Source of the DNA: Incurvaria masculella
Lineage: Eukaryota > Arthropoda > Insecta > Lepidoptera > Incurvariidae
Assembly (NCBI GenBank): GCA_946894095.1
Contig: OX335641.1
Span: 9,132,501-9,196,500, forward strand
Reading direction: 5' to 3'
Length of the DNA stretch: 64,000 nt
Made by a program: the position numbers and the translations under genes. Below, one piece after another: positions 31,807-44,700 of this stretch (positions are counted from its first letter, which is position 1; the number at the start of each line of letters is the position of its first letter). The notes under the pieces are model-generated. The model ran no database searches, had not been told where the DNA came from, and worked only from the letters and a program-made list of their open reading frames with translations.

Positions 31807-34599
31807 TTCAGTTCAGTCTATCATCGCGAAAAGTCACTCTGATATTTATGAGATCTTAAGCCGACACGCTCATCTTTTGGTAAAATGTAATACTCCGCTC
31901 ATATTTTCTCGCCGACTTAGAAATGACGTAGACACGTCACGCTCTTACATCTACATTTGAAGGAAGAGCTGTTCAGAGCCGAAGCATGCAATAATATAAA
32001 GATCGGGCGGGAACCGGCGTAACTCCCTTAATTTCTTAAGGCTGTTCCGACCCATATAAAGTTGTTTGCACACATAACGCAAAAAGTATTGCACTTTAAG
32101 CCACGAATTAATAATAAAAGTTTAATATAGTCATATTACTTGCAGCGAAAACAATTTCACAACTTCAGGATTATTGGCGTATTTTATTTTGCATGCGAAA
32201 CTTATTTAATTTTGCATCCTTATTGTAAAAGGAATGCACCCTCTTCATGAACCTCTCTGCTGACTTGTTGCCACTATAAAACTTATAACAATGATGGTTT
32301 TAATTGTGTTTTTTGGCCGTGCATATTTTTATTGTATTATAGTTAATAAAACAACAAAAGTACATGGCTCTCTTTCTTAGTTATTACATTTCTCTTATTA
32401 GTAGAGAATAAAGTCGTGTCAGCAGGGAAAACGATTTAATTTTCACGAATGCCTGGGTCACAACATATCGAGTCGCATGTTAATATCTTACAGGGTTCTT
32501 AATATCATCTTGTAGATAATAATTGTATATTTTAATATTGTATAGCATCACGAATTTTATCCAAATATTATCGATAGCTTAAGTTAAAAATATATATGGT
32601 AAGATAATTTATACAAGAACTTTAAGCCCCAATGGGACATTCCAACCACAGTTTTCCAAGCTGCTTAGATGTAAGGCAGTAAATAAATTATTTTAGTGCT
32701 AGATTGTAAATATTTGGATTTTTTAACGTTTTAGTTTTAGATTTTTTGTATGTATACATTCATGAATGTGAACAGAGCTTACTCTTATTGAACATTGGTA
32801 GTCATTGCGTGTTGCTGTCATCAAACCTGGTATAATGTATCAAATTGCAATCGAATTTATTTTAAAGAGACCAATTCTTACTCTTACGATGATATCTCTC
32901 AACAAAATCTCTACAAATGTATTGCGTCTAGCTGGTCTAATGGATGGGTTTAAATCCAGGTTGGTGGTCGTTGTTGCAGGGCAAGGGAATGAAATCACGT
33001 TAGATTCCTCCATATACTTTATGTACCTGCATTCGTAATTACCTGTTCTTTTTTTTGTTTTAAATCGGTATCCCATTACCATCGCAACACTATCATGACT
33101 TTATTAATTAAATATCGCATGTGGCATCAAGATATAAAGTAATCTTTAGTGACGAAGAAAGGATTCAAGTAGGCTGATAGGCACTCGAGATCGCAAGAAC
33201 ACTGCCAACGCCCTACACCTGATTTTCGTGTAAATAAATCTCTTTCCAGAATACTACCTCTAAGACCATTGCAATCAACGAGAAAATAGCTTCTTCTGGA
33301 GGTTTTTTCTCGTTGAACAAATTTATTTTACAATGCCTTCGATATTAACCAATACCGACTTAATTTGCACATAACACTGAAACGGCGACATCGCTATTGG
33401 AAATTATAATAAATATTCTTCGAAGATTATGAAAGATTATTTTATTTTGAGAATGTTTTTTTAGTTATGTCGATTTTATATCATATTTGGTTTCTTTTTA
33501 TTTCTGGATATTTTAGTGATTGCTTTGAGCTGAAAAACGTTTGCACCGCCAGAGTTTAAAATTTGAAAAGTTAGTGTTGAAGAACTGTACAATTTCGAAC
33601 ACTTGCAACGTTTCTGAAATTGATTTTAAGAGAACAAGAAAAATACTTGCTGGAATTGTATTTGATCAACTTAATATTTTGGCGTACAATTTATATGTAT
33701 GTTGTTATCTTGGGTACAACTTGGGTTTGGCTTTAGTCCAGAAGTTAAGCTATGTGCACATATTCACAGTAATGTTTATACTTCCGGGGTGGATCCTTTA
33801 GCCTATGTGAGAGCCATTAGACCGAATTCTCACCTAAATTGACGTTTACGCTAAACCGATTGACTAGCGTTTTCAAATGTATGGACAATTTAAGCTCAGT
33901 GGGCTAACATTTGCGAGTCCGATTTTGATTTGACAGCTTGCGCATCTTTATACGTTGACGTTGCCGTTTACACCGTTTTCTTATAAATCGGTAGTCCAAG
34001 TTTGTTTTTGACATTTTTGAAAACTCTTATGGGTTTGGGGTTTTTACGTAACTTCTAAGTTCCGTAAACGACAATTTAATTGTGAGCTCGGGTATATACA
34101 TGCAGAGCGGACAATGCATTGGGTAAAATACTGTATTTATCCATAGCCTAACCCTAAGCCCTAATAATTTAAAACAATTTTAAATTGAAATGCAGACATG
34201 TGAATTTCAAATGCAAGAATTCCAAATCTCAATTAAAATAGCATTATATAATTACATATCTATTTATAATTGACTCAAATATTTAATAAGCCCACCACTT
34301 TTCTATAATTCATACGTAATAATCTAAGACGATAAATAATGGATTTTATCTGTAAATAAATAAAAATCTATTGTAATAATTACCTATTCATTAAAATCGG
34401 ACAAACATTTTAAGCAATGTGAATGATTTTCTGTATTTATTTATTTTAGACTAGTGTTATCATTCCATGAAAATAAATACATTTTCCATGCCACCTGTAT
34501 TATTTCAATGTTTTTTCAATAACGATTGCCTTTGACATACACTCGTGAACAAAAAAAAATCGAATCAAGTTGCATTTTCTCCGATTTTGCGATAAGTAG
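31807..34599. other. Intergenic; no gene recognised
   Basis: AT-rich, with short frames only (32805-33038, 33541-33801). No transposon signature was found by eye. Confidence 0.3.
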
Positions 34600-34930
34600 G
34601 ATCTATTGAAAGTTTATTTAATTACCTTTACGTTTGGGCCGACCTTCTACCGATATGCCACCCCAGATCATAGTCGAACCGCCCTCCAAGCTGACCCGTT
34701 CTTCTACGCAGCAATGCGATTAACGTTCTCCAGTTCTTCTATAGACCCTTCTTTTTCTGTCGTTCCCATGAAGAAACACCGTGCTCCTCAGAAAAAAGAA
34801 TAGCACCCCAGCGGACCGACGTCCAATTCGCGCTGTATTCGTGCTGACTCCAATGAAAAAAATAATTCGTTTTTTGTCTTGAAAAACTCCATGGAAAAAC
34901 CATGAGGATTACGTTGCCGTTGCAACACAA
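34600..34930 (-). pseudogene. Tc1-like transposase relic, frameshifted
   Basis: Minus-strand frames contain WGAILFSEEHGV (the W..ILFSDES motif) and, in another frame, VSLEGGSTMIWGGIS (the GGGSVMVWGGIS motif). Both are typical of Tc1 transposases. The frame is broken between them and the ends are gone. Confidence 0.75.
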
Positions 34931-35157
34931 AGAACAAATAACTAATATCGACCGTTGCGCCATCTATATGGATTAACAGACAACTCTTGTTCTTCAAAAG
35001 TTCTTCAACGAGGGCTAGATGGCGCCACAGGAGCTAAAGTGCCAACTAGAAGGCAAAAGAAACATGAATAAAGTCTTTATATCTTTTCGATATTATAAAA
35101 CCGCAGATGGAATTTAAGTTGATGCGTAATGTTGCAACCACATGTTTTCTAACTTTT

Positions 35158-35716
35158 AAGATTAAGATGGCCCAACCCGCTCAACTCCCCATACAAAAGG
35201 GTAAAGAAGATCACGCCCATATTTCTTGTCAAAGATCCCAAATTTTGCTCAAAATAGCTTTATTTAATCGAACTAGATGTCTGATGATCGTTGGCATTGT
35301 AAAATTGTGTTTGGTTTCTAAGTTATAAGGTCCGAAAGTTCGAATTTTTCGCGCGTTTTATACAATAACTTTGGAGGTAGATTACGCAATGATAAAGTAA
35401 GAACATCTTAAAAAGATTGGTCATGAGACATAGCTTATCTAATCAAGATTTATAATCTATTAGGTTTTTGTTAGATTTTTGACTACAGCAGTCATGGTTT
35501 ACTTTTAGCTATAAGTCGTTTTGTAATTAAAATTTTCGTAAATCTTACCAAATCATACACTATGGACGTTGTCTTTTTTGTGGACATGTTGCATCTTCCT
35601 CATCACGGAGCCTGTCTTATTCTTTGAAACAGAGAAGGTCCCAGAGCGCAACAGCACGGTTTTGTACCATGCCCGCGAATGAGTTAGTCCCGCCGGGTTG
35701 GGCCACCTTAAGGCGC
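35158..35716 (+). mobile_element. Non-autonomous TIR element, about 560 bp
   Basis: Starts near AAGATGGCCCAACCCGCTC and ends CGGGTTGGGCCACCTTAAGG, an imperfect terminal inverted repeat of about 18 bp. The interior is non-coding. The sister copy is at 26872-27366. Confidence 0.82.
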
Positions 35717-36778
35717 CATCTAGCCTCTTTTAAAGAACTAGCGAGCGTCTATCGCCCACAAACCTAGCATGCGCGCGCAGCGCGCTTCTCTATGCTATCG
35801 CTAGATAGTCTTGGCCGTCAATGTAGATGGCGCCACGGTCGTTCGTCTCGACGCGCCTTGATGAGTCCGTAGGAGCATAGCAGACCTGCTAAGGGAAGAT
35901 TCAAAGGAAAAAATCTTCCTAATCTGTTGACTTACAGTGCTAGACTTGACGTGAACTGGACTCACGTGAGTAGTAATCAATTTGTGAATTAATTCACTTT
36001 TATGGTATCCAACCTATTACCATATCTTAACTGCTACATATGTACTTATACATATTTGACAAAAGCTTTTTACTTACTTATTATGAATTAAAATTAGACT
36101 TAATACAATACTTTTTACAATACTCTGTTAGATACATTGTAAGTACTCAAATTATTGGTTAGAAATTAACTTTGGTTTCTTGAAACCAAACATATATCCT
36201 AATTTGAATTAATCATCGAATATTGTGAAGGCTTCAACCTTAGGCCCGTTTCACCACAGCACGACCTTTCTGCCTTTCTGCGATGCTTCCTATGTTCAAA
36301 TGTCGCAGCCGGATTGTAATTGGAGCTGAACTATAAAGCGTCTAGCCTACTTCGACAGTAATCACCTTTAACCTAATTGTGGTTATGTTACATTTTACAA
36401 TCAGCTGAACTTGATGAGTATTTTGTGTTTGTGTTATCATCAAGTTTTGTGAATTTTCCAGCATCAAAGACTTCCTGGAAGGAACTTATGGGCAATTAGT
36501 TGTGGTCAAGTATTTGCCATAGATGTTGCGTACCGTAATATGGAGTATAATTTTTTATTCATCGTACAGGAGCTAAAGTCGTCGGTGACACTTTGCTGAG
36601 GCTTTTTGTAATTCGGCTGTATTAATAAAACTGCTGCAACTAATACATTCCATCTTGAAGTTTGCTCCAAACGAGGAAGTACGTAAATCTACAAAGATTC
36701 ACGCCAGCGAGCATCGAAGACATTTCTTCTATAGAGGTATTGCTTTTGGACAACTTTAAGATAGATTGTTTTCAGAAA

Positions 36779-36824
36779 ATGTATGGAACACAGCGTGACG
36801 TGAGTCACGCTGTGTTCCATACAT
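36779..36824. repeat. Perfect 21-bp stem hairpin, 4-nt loop
   Basis: ATGTATGGAACACAGCGTGA plus C, loop GTGA, then the exact reverse complement. Function unknown. It is shorter than a normal animal pre-miRNA. Confidence 0.9.
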
Positions 36825-36904
36825 CGAGACGTGGGTTCTAAAATTCATGTAATAGAAATCGCTCTGAAATGCAGTTCAAGTCAACCGAAAGAAGTTGTAG
36901 TTAC

Positions 36905-37101
36905 AAGAATCGGGTCATATGAAGCGAATGGCTGACGAAACAACGACGGTCGACGATGGAAATGTTGTGCCTGGGCGGCCTAGGAAAACGTCAAAACTAG
37001 ATCAGATTGATCTAATAGAGGAAGCGGAAGATGTATGCTGTGTTCTTACCGCATGGCGCTATATCTTATCTGCCTACCCTATTAAAATCATAACAAGTTA
37101 A
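36905..37101 (+). mobile_element. Fragment of non-LTR retrotransposon C-terminal tail
   Basis: The frame reads MKRMADETTT, VVPGRPRKTSKLDQIDLIEE and then VLTAWRYILSAYP. This resembles the GRPRKTW.DQI..DL...W..ILSAYP tail of lepidopteran LINE polyproteins, also seen at 8075-8340. It is a relic. Confidence 0.5.
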
Positions 37102-37775
37102 AAAAAAACCAAATTGTGGAAAAGGTGATGTGTTCATTATATTCACTTATTATTTAAAACACGCACGATAAAATGATACTTTATCATCTGAACAATATAA
37201 AAAATGATAAATAAATGAGTTTTACTGACACATTTATTTTATGTTACCTCTCATTTAATGTTAATTCCATTAAAACAATTTTGGGCCCAAGAATTTTAAC
37301 TCAATAAGCGATGATCCTTAAAATAAAAATGCTTGTAATATAAAGGCATTATTTCGTCCGTTGGTAAATCTTTGGGGTTAATTACATCAACCTATATGGG
37401 TATGTGAGAGTGGGGCTCCGCTTGCGATCATTTATGGTCCCAGATATACTGCGAGCACATATGCCCACCGCTGCGAATAAGTGAAAGTATTTTATTGTAG
37501 GATTAATTATGTTTTACATTTATCACATTGTTTTCTAGTAATATGTGCTTTCTAATTTTTTCCTCCAAATAAAACGAATTGGAAAATCCTTTAAAATTCA
37601 TCGTGCCTATTCACCAATTTTTATTTGTTTGTATCATCAATCAATCTCCGTCGGCTCTTTTAATTGTCTTTGAAATTATGCTGTCATTCAAAATAAAAAA
37701 CAAAATATTTATAGAACATTTAATTTTGCTGTCGATGGCTAATTATCATATATTTTTTTATTATGTAAATGGACA

Positions 37776-37998
37776 TGGATAGCTAACACACCATTTGGGA
37801 ACTAGGTGCCATCGTTCATTCAAAGCGATTGTAGCAACCCGGTCGGGATTAACCCTAGCACCTTGTAATTAAGGTTTACGTGTAATCCGAGCCCCGGCCA
37901 GCCTCGACGGTCGAAAATGGTCACCAATCAAGAACCCAACCGTGCTCAGAGGTGCTTAACCCAGCTTATCGAATTATCACTGGGCTACCGAGACTGTT
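37776..37998 (-). repeat. SINE family copy, partial
   Basis: Reverse complement of the SINE body and head: TGGATAGCTAACACACCATTTGGGAACTAGGTGCCAT, then GAACCCAACCGTGCTCAGAG and GGGCTACCGAGACTG. Confidence 0.7.
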
Positions 37999-38657
37999 GT
38001 AAGAAACGTTAAATTATTTTCGGTTGTTTTTTAGTAAATAAGTTAATGTGAATGACCTTTTTTAAAAAAATACGTTCTTTTGGTTTTATCTTTAACTTCG
38101 TTGACATCCTCTGGAACATCGAGCCATTTCAAACACAATAGAAAACTGTTTTTATTCCATGCCGAGGTTTAACCTATGTAACTACAGCAATTAAGCACCA
38201 ATGCATTGTTTACCACTATGAACTTGAATTCACATAAATCAAAGATGATTACATATCTTGTGGCATAATATACAAAAAGTGTTACACCGACAATGGCTGT
38301 ATGCAAAAACTACTCTCTACAAATCCGCTAAGAATCGCTCGTTGGAGCCAAACCATCCGCACTCGCGATTCGTCTTCAGTACGTGTGACAAGACCCGAGA
38401 AGGCACTGTGTTTTACGATTTCAACAATGCAACTAATTAATGTATTTTAAAATTTAATGCAATAATTACTCAATACTCAGTTACTCAGCGGTGATAAATT
38501 TTTACAATTTTTTAAATCTTAAACAGTGTTGCAGAGTACATTTGGTAATGTGATTAAAGAAATGATACGATAGTTAATTCTTTGAAGTCACGATAGGTAT
38601 GCTGGCGTTTGATGCGTGACAAACTGTTTTTTGTATATTTTTTATCTGGATGAGAAA

Positions 38658-38690
38658 CATATATGTAAAGACAGGGGCCGGCCACTCAGC
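38658..38690 (+). promoter_or_regulatory. Candidate core promoter of the secreted-protein gene
   Basis: TATA-like CATATATGTAAA (38658-38669), with an initiator-like CTCAGC whose A is at 38688, about 29 bp from the TATA. This puts the start only about 10 nt before the ATG, which is short, so the real start could differ. Confidence 0.45.
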
Positions 38691-38697
38691 ACTCAAC

Positions 38698-38736
38698 ATG
38701 ACCAACATAGTACCATTCTGTGTACTCCTATTCGCG
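38698..38736 (+). CDS. Exon 1: start codon and first part of signal peptide
   Basis: 39 nt encoding MTNIVPFCVLLFA, followed by GTGAGTAC. A tiny first exon that ends inside the signal peptide is the usual layout of insect cuticle genes. The context CTCAACATGACC is a fair start site. Confidence 0.75.
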
Positions 38737-41700
38737 GTGAGTACTTAAGCCATAAATTTTCAGGATTGAACTATTATTGAAACGTTTTAATTTGTTCAGA
38801 ATATAATTTGCTAAGTAACATATGTTAACAGGCAGCTACAATGCATAACTAAATATATGTAACTAAAATACTAAAAGTTTTATTTTAGTATCCTAACTTA
38901 TATGTATTTTTAATTAATATATAATATCTAATTAAACTCGATGTAGGTGTGAGGATTGCTTATATTTTTAAGACTCTATCAACCAATGTAGAGAAATGAA
39001 CAGATTGTGCTATATTGTTTAGTGGAATGCGGTGATAGGTAATTAATACATTTTTTTTTATCTGACATCTTCTAGATACATGAAACACTACAGCCTGATT
39101 CATTGTACCCTCGTTATTTATCTTAATGCATAGTTGTAAATTATTATCAGACAATACATACTTTAACCTTGCTTTTAATTGTATTAATACACGTGTGCTT
39201 CTATCTATCTATCTAATCTATCATTTTTAAAAACCTACGCTTTTTTTCTCTTGGCGCAATAGTGAAATACATTAATCATGCTTAATAGTGGCAAACTATA
39301 TAAATCAACGCGTGCAATTATCAATCTTTTTTTTTAATACGCCTCTCTCTCTGGGCAAACTAAGTATGTAAATCCATACGCAAAATGATCAATCTTTTTT
39401 CAGAATGCGCTTGTCTCTCGGCGCATTAGCAAAGACCTAAAAAGTAGGTTTTTGAAGGTAAAATTTGCATGTAATAAGAAAATTCAAAATTCAACATAAT
39501 GTAACAAAAAGCTCCGTCATTTAAGTAAAGATACTTCGAAAACGGTGACATTGTTATTAATAATAGACAAAAATGGTGAAAATCATTTCAATTTCAAAGG
39601 AAACAAATGATGTTTCTAAAAAGGCATCCAGTTTAAATTCATCGCCATTAAAATAATATGGGCATCTTGTGGATTTTTTTTTATTTAGGGCAAACGTTTA
39701 AATCATACAACAATTCCTATGAAAACTTTTGCGAAATTAGTTAAAGCATTATTACCCAATAGGAAAATTATATTTCAGTGCCTTTTTTATAATGAACGGA
39801 CTGACCACATATTAAGTAAGTAATTTTTAACAAACTTATCCAGTAGTTATACAATTGTAATGTATAATTCGTCCGAGTGCAAATTTCCCCTTTTAAGGAC
39901 TAATAAATACAATTAAAAAGTCACATCAAATTACAAATCAATCAAGTACTATCTGAGGATTGAAAAATCAGCCCTCAGTCAAATAATTGGGATAAATACA
40001 AACGAGCACACACTTTTTACAAATAAACCTAATGGTTTCATGTAACTGCCGTGATTATTAACATAAAACCTACAAATTAACCTTATCCCGTTTATTGAAC
40101 TTGCACAAAACGAAGTCCGTTAATAGCGGATTATTACGAACATTGACAACATTATCACAGCCGTGTGGATCACTCTCTCGGTGATTACGCGTAATCTGAA
40201 TAATAGCATGCGTATGCGCATGTGCATATTAATCGCAAGTCAAGTGAACCCGGCCGCGGCGTTGGTGCATCGTTGCGGGCGACAACTGTCATTATTAGAG
40301 CTATTGGTTTCACCGATTTAAGTACATACGCGAATGGGTGACTAAGGGATGATGGAGCAAATTTTTTAGGTGAAAGTATGTGAAACATTCGTGTGTGGTG
40401 AAGTGCTTTTATTAGGTTAATTTTATACCACCTCTAAACAAAAATCCTGAATGAAGCATTTTTTGCCTTTTAATGACAGCTCCGTTTCCGGTGTTTCCAC
40501 ATTAAAGGTTTAGAAGATGTACATATTTTATTCAAATTTACAGGTATCGGATAATTAAACTTGATATTCATATGTTCTCAGAATTATTGGTTATGACAAC
40601 TTAAGTGATACCAAACTCATTCAGTTATTAAATGGCCTAAAAATATTGAATCTTCATAGAAACGAGTCGACGCAATACGTTCATGTAACCTCCTGTATAA
40701 ACAGGCTGTTTTTTAAGACCCCTCTCGCATACTATCGCAGGGGATGATTCTGGAGGATAAAATAAATGTTTACATGAAAAATTATTACTGAAATCACGAA
40801 AAAAAAATACCATACACTTAATTATTTAATAATTTAGATAAAAAAGGTCATTTTCCTTGCCGCCAGAAAAAACATGCCCGGCATTGTGAAAGAGCCCCTG
40901 TACAACTGAATAAACGTGACCATCAAACCAAACGAAATAAATTGATTTATTCTTTTTAAAGATTTCCCGCATTCAAAATTAACTAGTGGTCATAAGCTAT
41001 TCACTGATCCGTCATTCTATACAAACGAAACATTGCTGCCTTGTTAGAAGGCAGTTTCACCGAGCCTACGACCAGTTGACAGATAACAGCTACATTCCTA
41101 ACGTGCCCACCACATACGATCTCGCACTTTCATTCATGACCACTGAATGTGACTGCACGCCAATTCGCGCTCGAATATCGTACGACCCCACCTACTTACT
41201 CCGCATGGGTTACTTTAGCGATTTCTTCTAGTAGGCTCTTTCTCGTTAATGTCTTTGTCTTTCCCATACCATTCAACTATTTTATGTCCTATTAAGAGAA
41301 TAGATCATTAGTATTCAGTTTCAGTTTCAGTTTCTTTATTTCCTCCATTAGATGTAGATGCACATGCATTAGATGTAGTCCTCCATAGATTACACACTCG
41401 GATTCGTCTTTTTTTCCTGTCGGTTCGATTACTTCTGGCGAAGAAGAGCTGACAAGAAACTTCGTCAGGTTGGTCATTGTTTTTTTTTATTCATTGATAC
41501 CTTGTAAAGTATCTTTTAGCCATTCTTATTTATTTATTTATATAAGTTTATTGCACTCAAAAAACATTCGGGCAAAAGGTAAAACTTAATGCCGGAGGCA
41601 TTTTCTACCAGTCTACCTTTGGGTATCGTGAGCAGTAGTGCGAGTAGTAACTATGGAGAAATAGCTTTAGAGGAAACATAATTCCTACACAATATACAAC

Positions 41701-44700
41701 AAATACACATTATACTTAAACTTAAATATATAACTTATATAACTGTACATAAATATAACTACATAAATATCAATAAATAAATACTACATACTACATATAT
41801 ATATTATAAAAACAAATAAAAGATGATACTTAATACAATATAATTTTAAGGAAAAAAATATATATATTGGCAAAAGAAATAATAAAATAAAAATAAATAC
41901 TGACCAACTTAAAGAAGTATGAGGGAGAAAATTAAAGAAATCATAAAGACAGAAAATAAGCTTTGAGATTTTTTTTAAAAACATAGATAGAGGGGGAATT
42001 TCGTAAATGGGAGGTAGCTGATTCCACTGCCTCGCAGCGTGCACTGTAAAGGAGTCTGAATACGTGGAGGATGTGTGCGAGGGAATGGCCAGTACCGAAG
42101 AGCCGGTCGATCTAAGTGGGAGACCATGTGAGCAAAGATATGAAAACCGATTACGAAGGTACGAGGGAGCATTGGGATCATTAAGGATGCTGTAGAGAAG
42201 TGAAAATATTTCTATATTTCCTTGAAAAAAGTATAATTTCTAGGTTTACTATTCATAGGTTTTTCCGCTTAAATCCCACTTCGCAACATATCTAGAAGAA
42301 ATACAATTAGTGAAGCCCTTATTGCCAAATTTCGCAATCAATTTAAATTACGAGAGGGGTGAGGACATGCGAACTACCCACTCGATTAATATGCGGATTG
42401 CATCTACGTATAGGATCTATGGGTGTGGTTGGGTTTTGGATTAGTGACCGTTTTCGATGTTTAGGCTGGCTGTAGTACGGATTGCACGTAAACATTTTGG
42501 TTCTTTCTCTTACTAACTCCTGCTTGAGTTGATACGTACCATCGCACTGAATGAAAAATGGTCGAAGAAGCAATAAAAATGTCCGCATTTTCCATTCATG
42601 GTGATGAAGGAGTGCCCAGTGCAGAATCGTCCCGGCGACTAATGCTTAGAGTTAGAGAAAAAAGTTGGAATTGGAAAAATTGGATTTTTTTACATATATT
42701 TTTTTTTATTTCATCCACTGAATGATGAATGGCAATATTTGGAAGTTTTCTTATTCAATCATGCCACATCGGCTTTAGACATTATCGTTCGTAAAGTAGT
42801 GTGGACTAGCCTTTTGGACCAGCCCTTTGGGTTACAATTTATCCAGCATATAATTCAGCCCGACATAAGTCCAAAACGACATTGACCCGAGCGGAGCCGG
42901 GTACCTCTCCTAGTATTTTGCTATTTCAAGAAGTTTAAAAAAATGCACGTCTCTATATCAAATGTGTTGCCAATAAAAATACACTCAATCAAATCAAAAC
43001 TCCGATCGTGTAGGAATCTGTCAACAATGTGACAATAAACTCGGAACATACGCATATTCATCATGAACGTCGTGTTAAATGAATTGTAAGCTGATCATCA
43101 ATCAATCAATGGTTGATAAATTGCCGTGGCGTTTCCGATACATTGAAATGTACTGCAAAGCAGCCGTGATCGATTCAGTAATGCGGATTAATTGCGTATG
43201 ATACAAATAATATACATATATATCTCACTTTCTTACAACTAAAATAGTTTTTAAGGATTAAAATATGTAATGTTTATTTTCCGTAAATGTATTATTATAT
43301 CGAATCCCTTAAGCATTTTCAAGGATGTATAAAACATTTCAATACCGTACAAGAATAAATACCATGTTTAGATTTTGTTATTTCGTGAGAAAGACACCTA
43401 AGAGAGTGAGGCAGGAAATAGAGAAGTTTTTATTAAAGATGGGAATGAATGATTTGGATTTCGGTTGAATAGAAAGATTCTAAACGAATTCTTGAATCAT
43501 GCACTAAGGTACGGCATACAGAATACTAGTTAAAGAGAAGAAGAAGAATAACTTAACCTATCCTCGCAACAGGATCAGCCAATTTGCTTCTACTACCGGG
43601 TGGCTTACTATGGTAAAGTAACTCGCCGGGTGAAAGGCAAGTGGTGATCAAATATGACGTTTAGTTGCATGTCGTACCATGCTAAATTGCGTAAATTGTT
43701 TCCACCACCTTCAGCTTCAAAAATCCCAAAGTTACCTTTCGATTACACCATGTAAATATGCCATTTAACCGAAAGTTACTAATCGGTTTTCAGGTAACTG
43801 GTGGTGAAAATAGGTTTTAGCCAAATGACACGGCGTCGTTTGACAGTTACCATGATACGAAATGCAACTAAACGTCAAATTAAATCATTCACTTTCCTGT
43901 TCACCCGGCGAATTATTTTACCTCGGTAACCCTTCCTGGACCAGCTATAATACCACCTCACAGATTTTTGTTGTTTCTAAGTCATAGAGGTAAATTCTTC
44001 ACCTCCATGGTCTAAGTCAGTTCCAACAGAAATATTAGAAGTGCTATTTGTTCTAGTCACACAGACAAAACCATAAACTGGAGATTGGAGTACATTGTCA
44101 CCACTAAGAAATGACTTGAAATCTTGACACACAATTAACTAGTGCATGAAAGTGTAGAAACGTATTAATTACAGAAACAAGATATTATGTGTATATCCTA
44201 GAAAGCTCAGTCGTCTTGCCAGGTCTAGCAGATTGAGTTTCGTAATCACTTCGTGAGTTTACAAATCGAATGATCTGTAAGTATTGTAAGCTTCAGTGTT
44301 GTGTCAGGTTAGGTTAGACTGCGGACAAAATATAAAAAAAATCGACGTTTAGTTACTAATCAGTACTCAAGTTGTTAATCAGTAATCGTTTTAACTTTAA
44401 CAAATATTGTAGATGAGCACACATTAAGATTCAAACCATTGTGTGCCTATCTGCAGTAAAATTGCCACAGTGTATAATTTTCTTGTACAATTTATTTTCG
44501 CCAGTCCTGGTAAAAAGTAACGACATTGAACGATGCAAAAATAGACAAAAACTTCGTCAGTTATAGTTACTTGTAGTTACATCCGGCAACCTATAGGCGA
44601 CGTCATCATATTATCGAAGTGTAATTAATTTTTTAGTTAACATTTACAACGGGAAGAACTGAACCGTTTTGTTGCAATCTTTGTTGCAGACTCACACGCT

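Larger units (their letters stand above)
35717..37770. other. Intergenic with a perfect hairpin and a LINE scrap
   Basis: Apart from the 36779-36824 hairpin and the 36905-37101 frame, the region is AT-rich and unremarkable. 35717-35880 is a GC-richer patch with GATGGCGCC words on both sides of palindromic GCGCGCGCAGCGCGC. Confidence 0.35.

Noticed and set aside
36779..36824. Canonical pre-miRNA
   Set aside because: Total length of 46 nt and a 4-nt loop with perfect pairing do not fit a normal animal precursor; kept as an unexplained hairpin.
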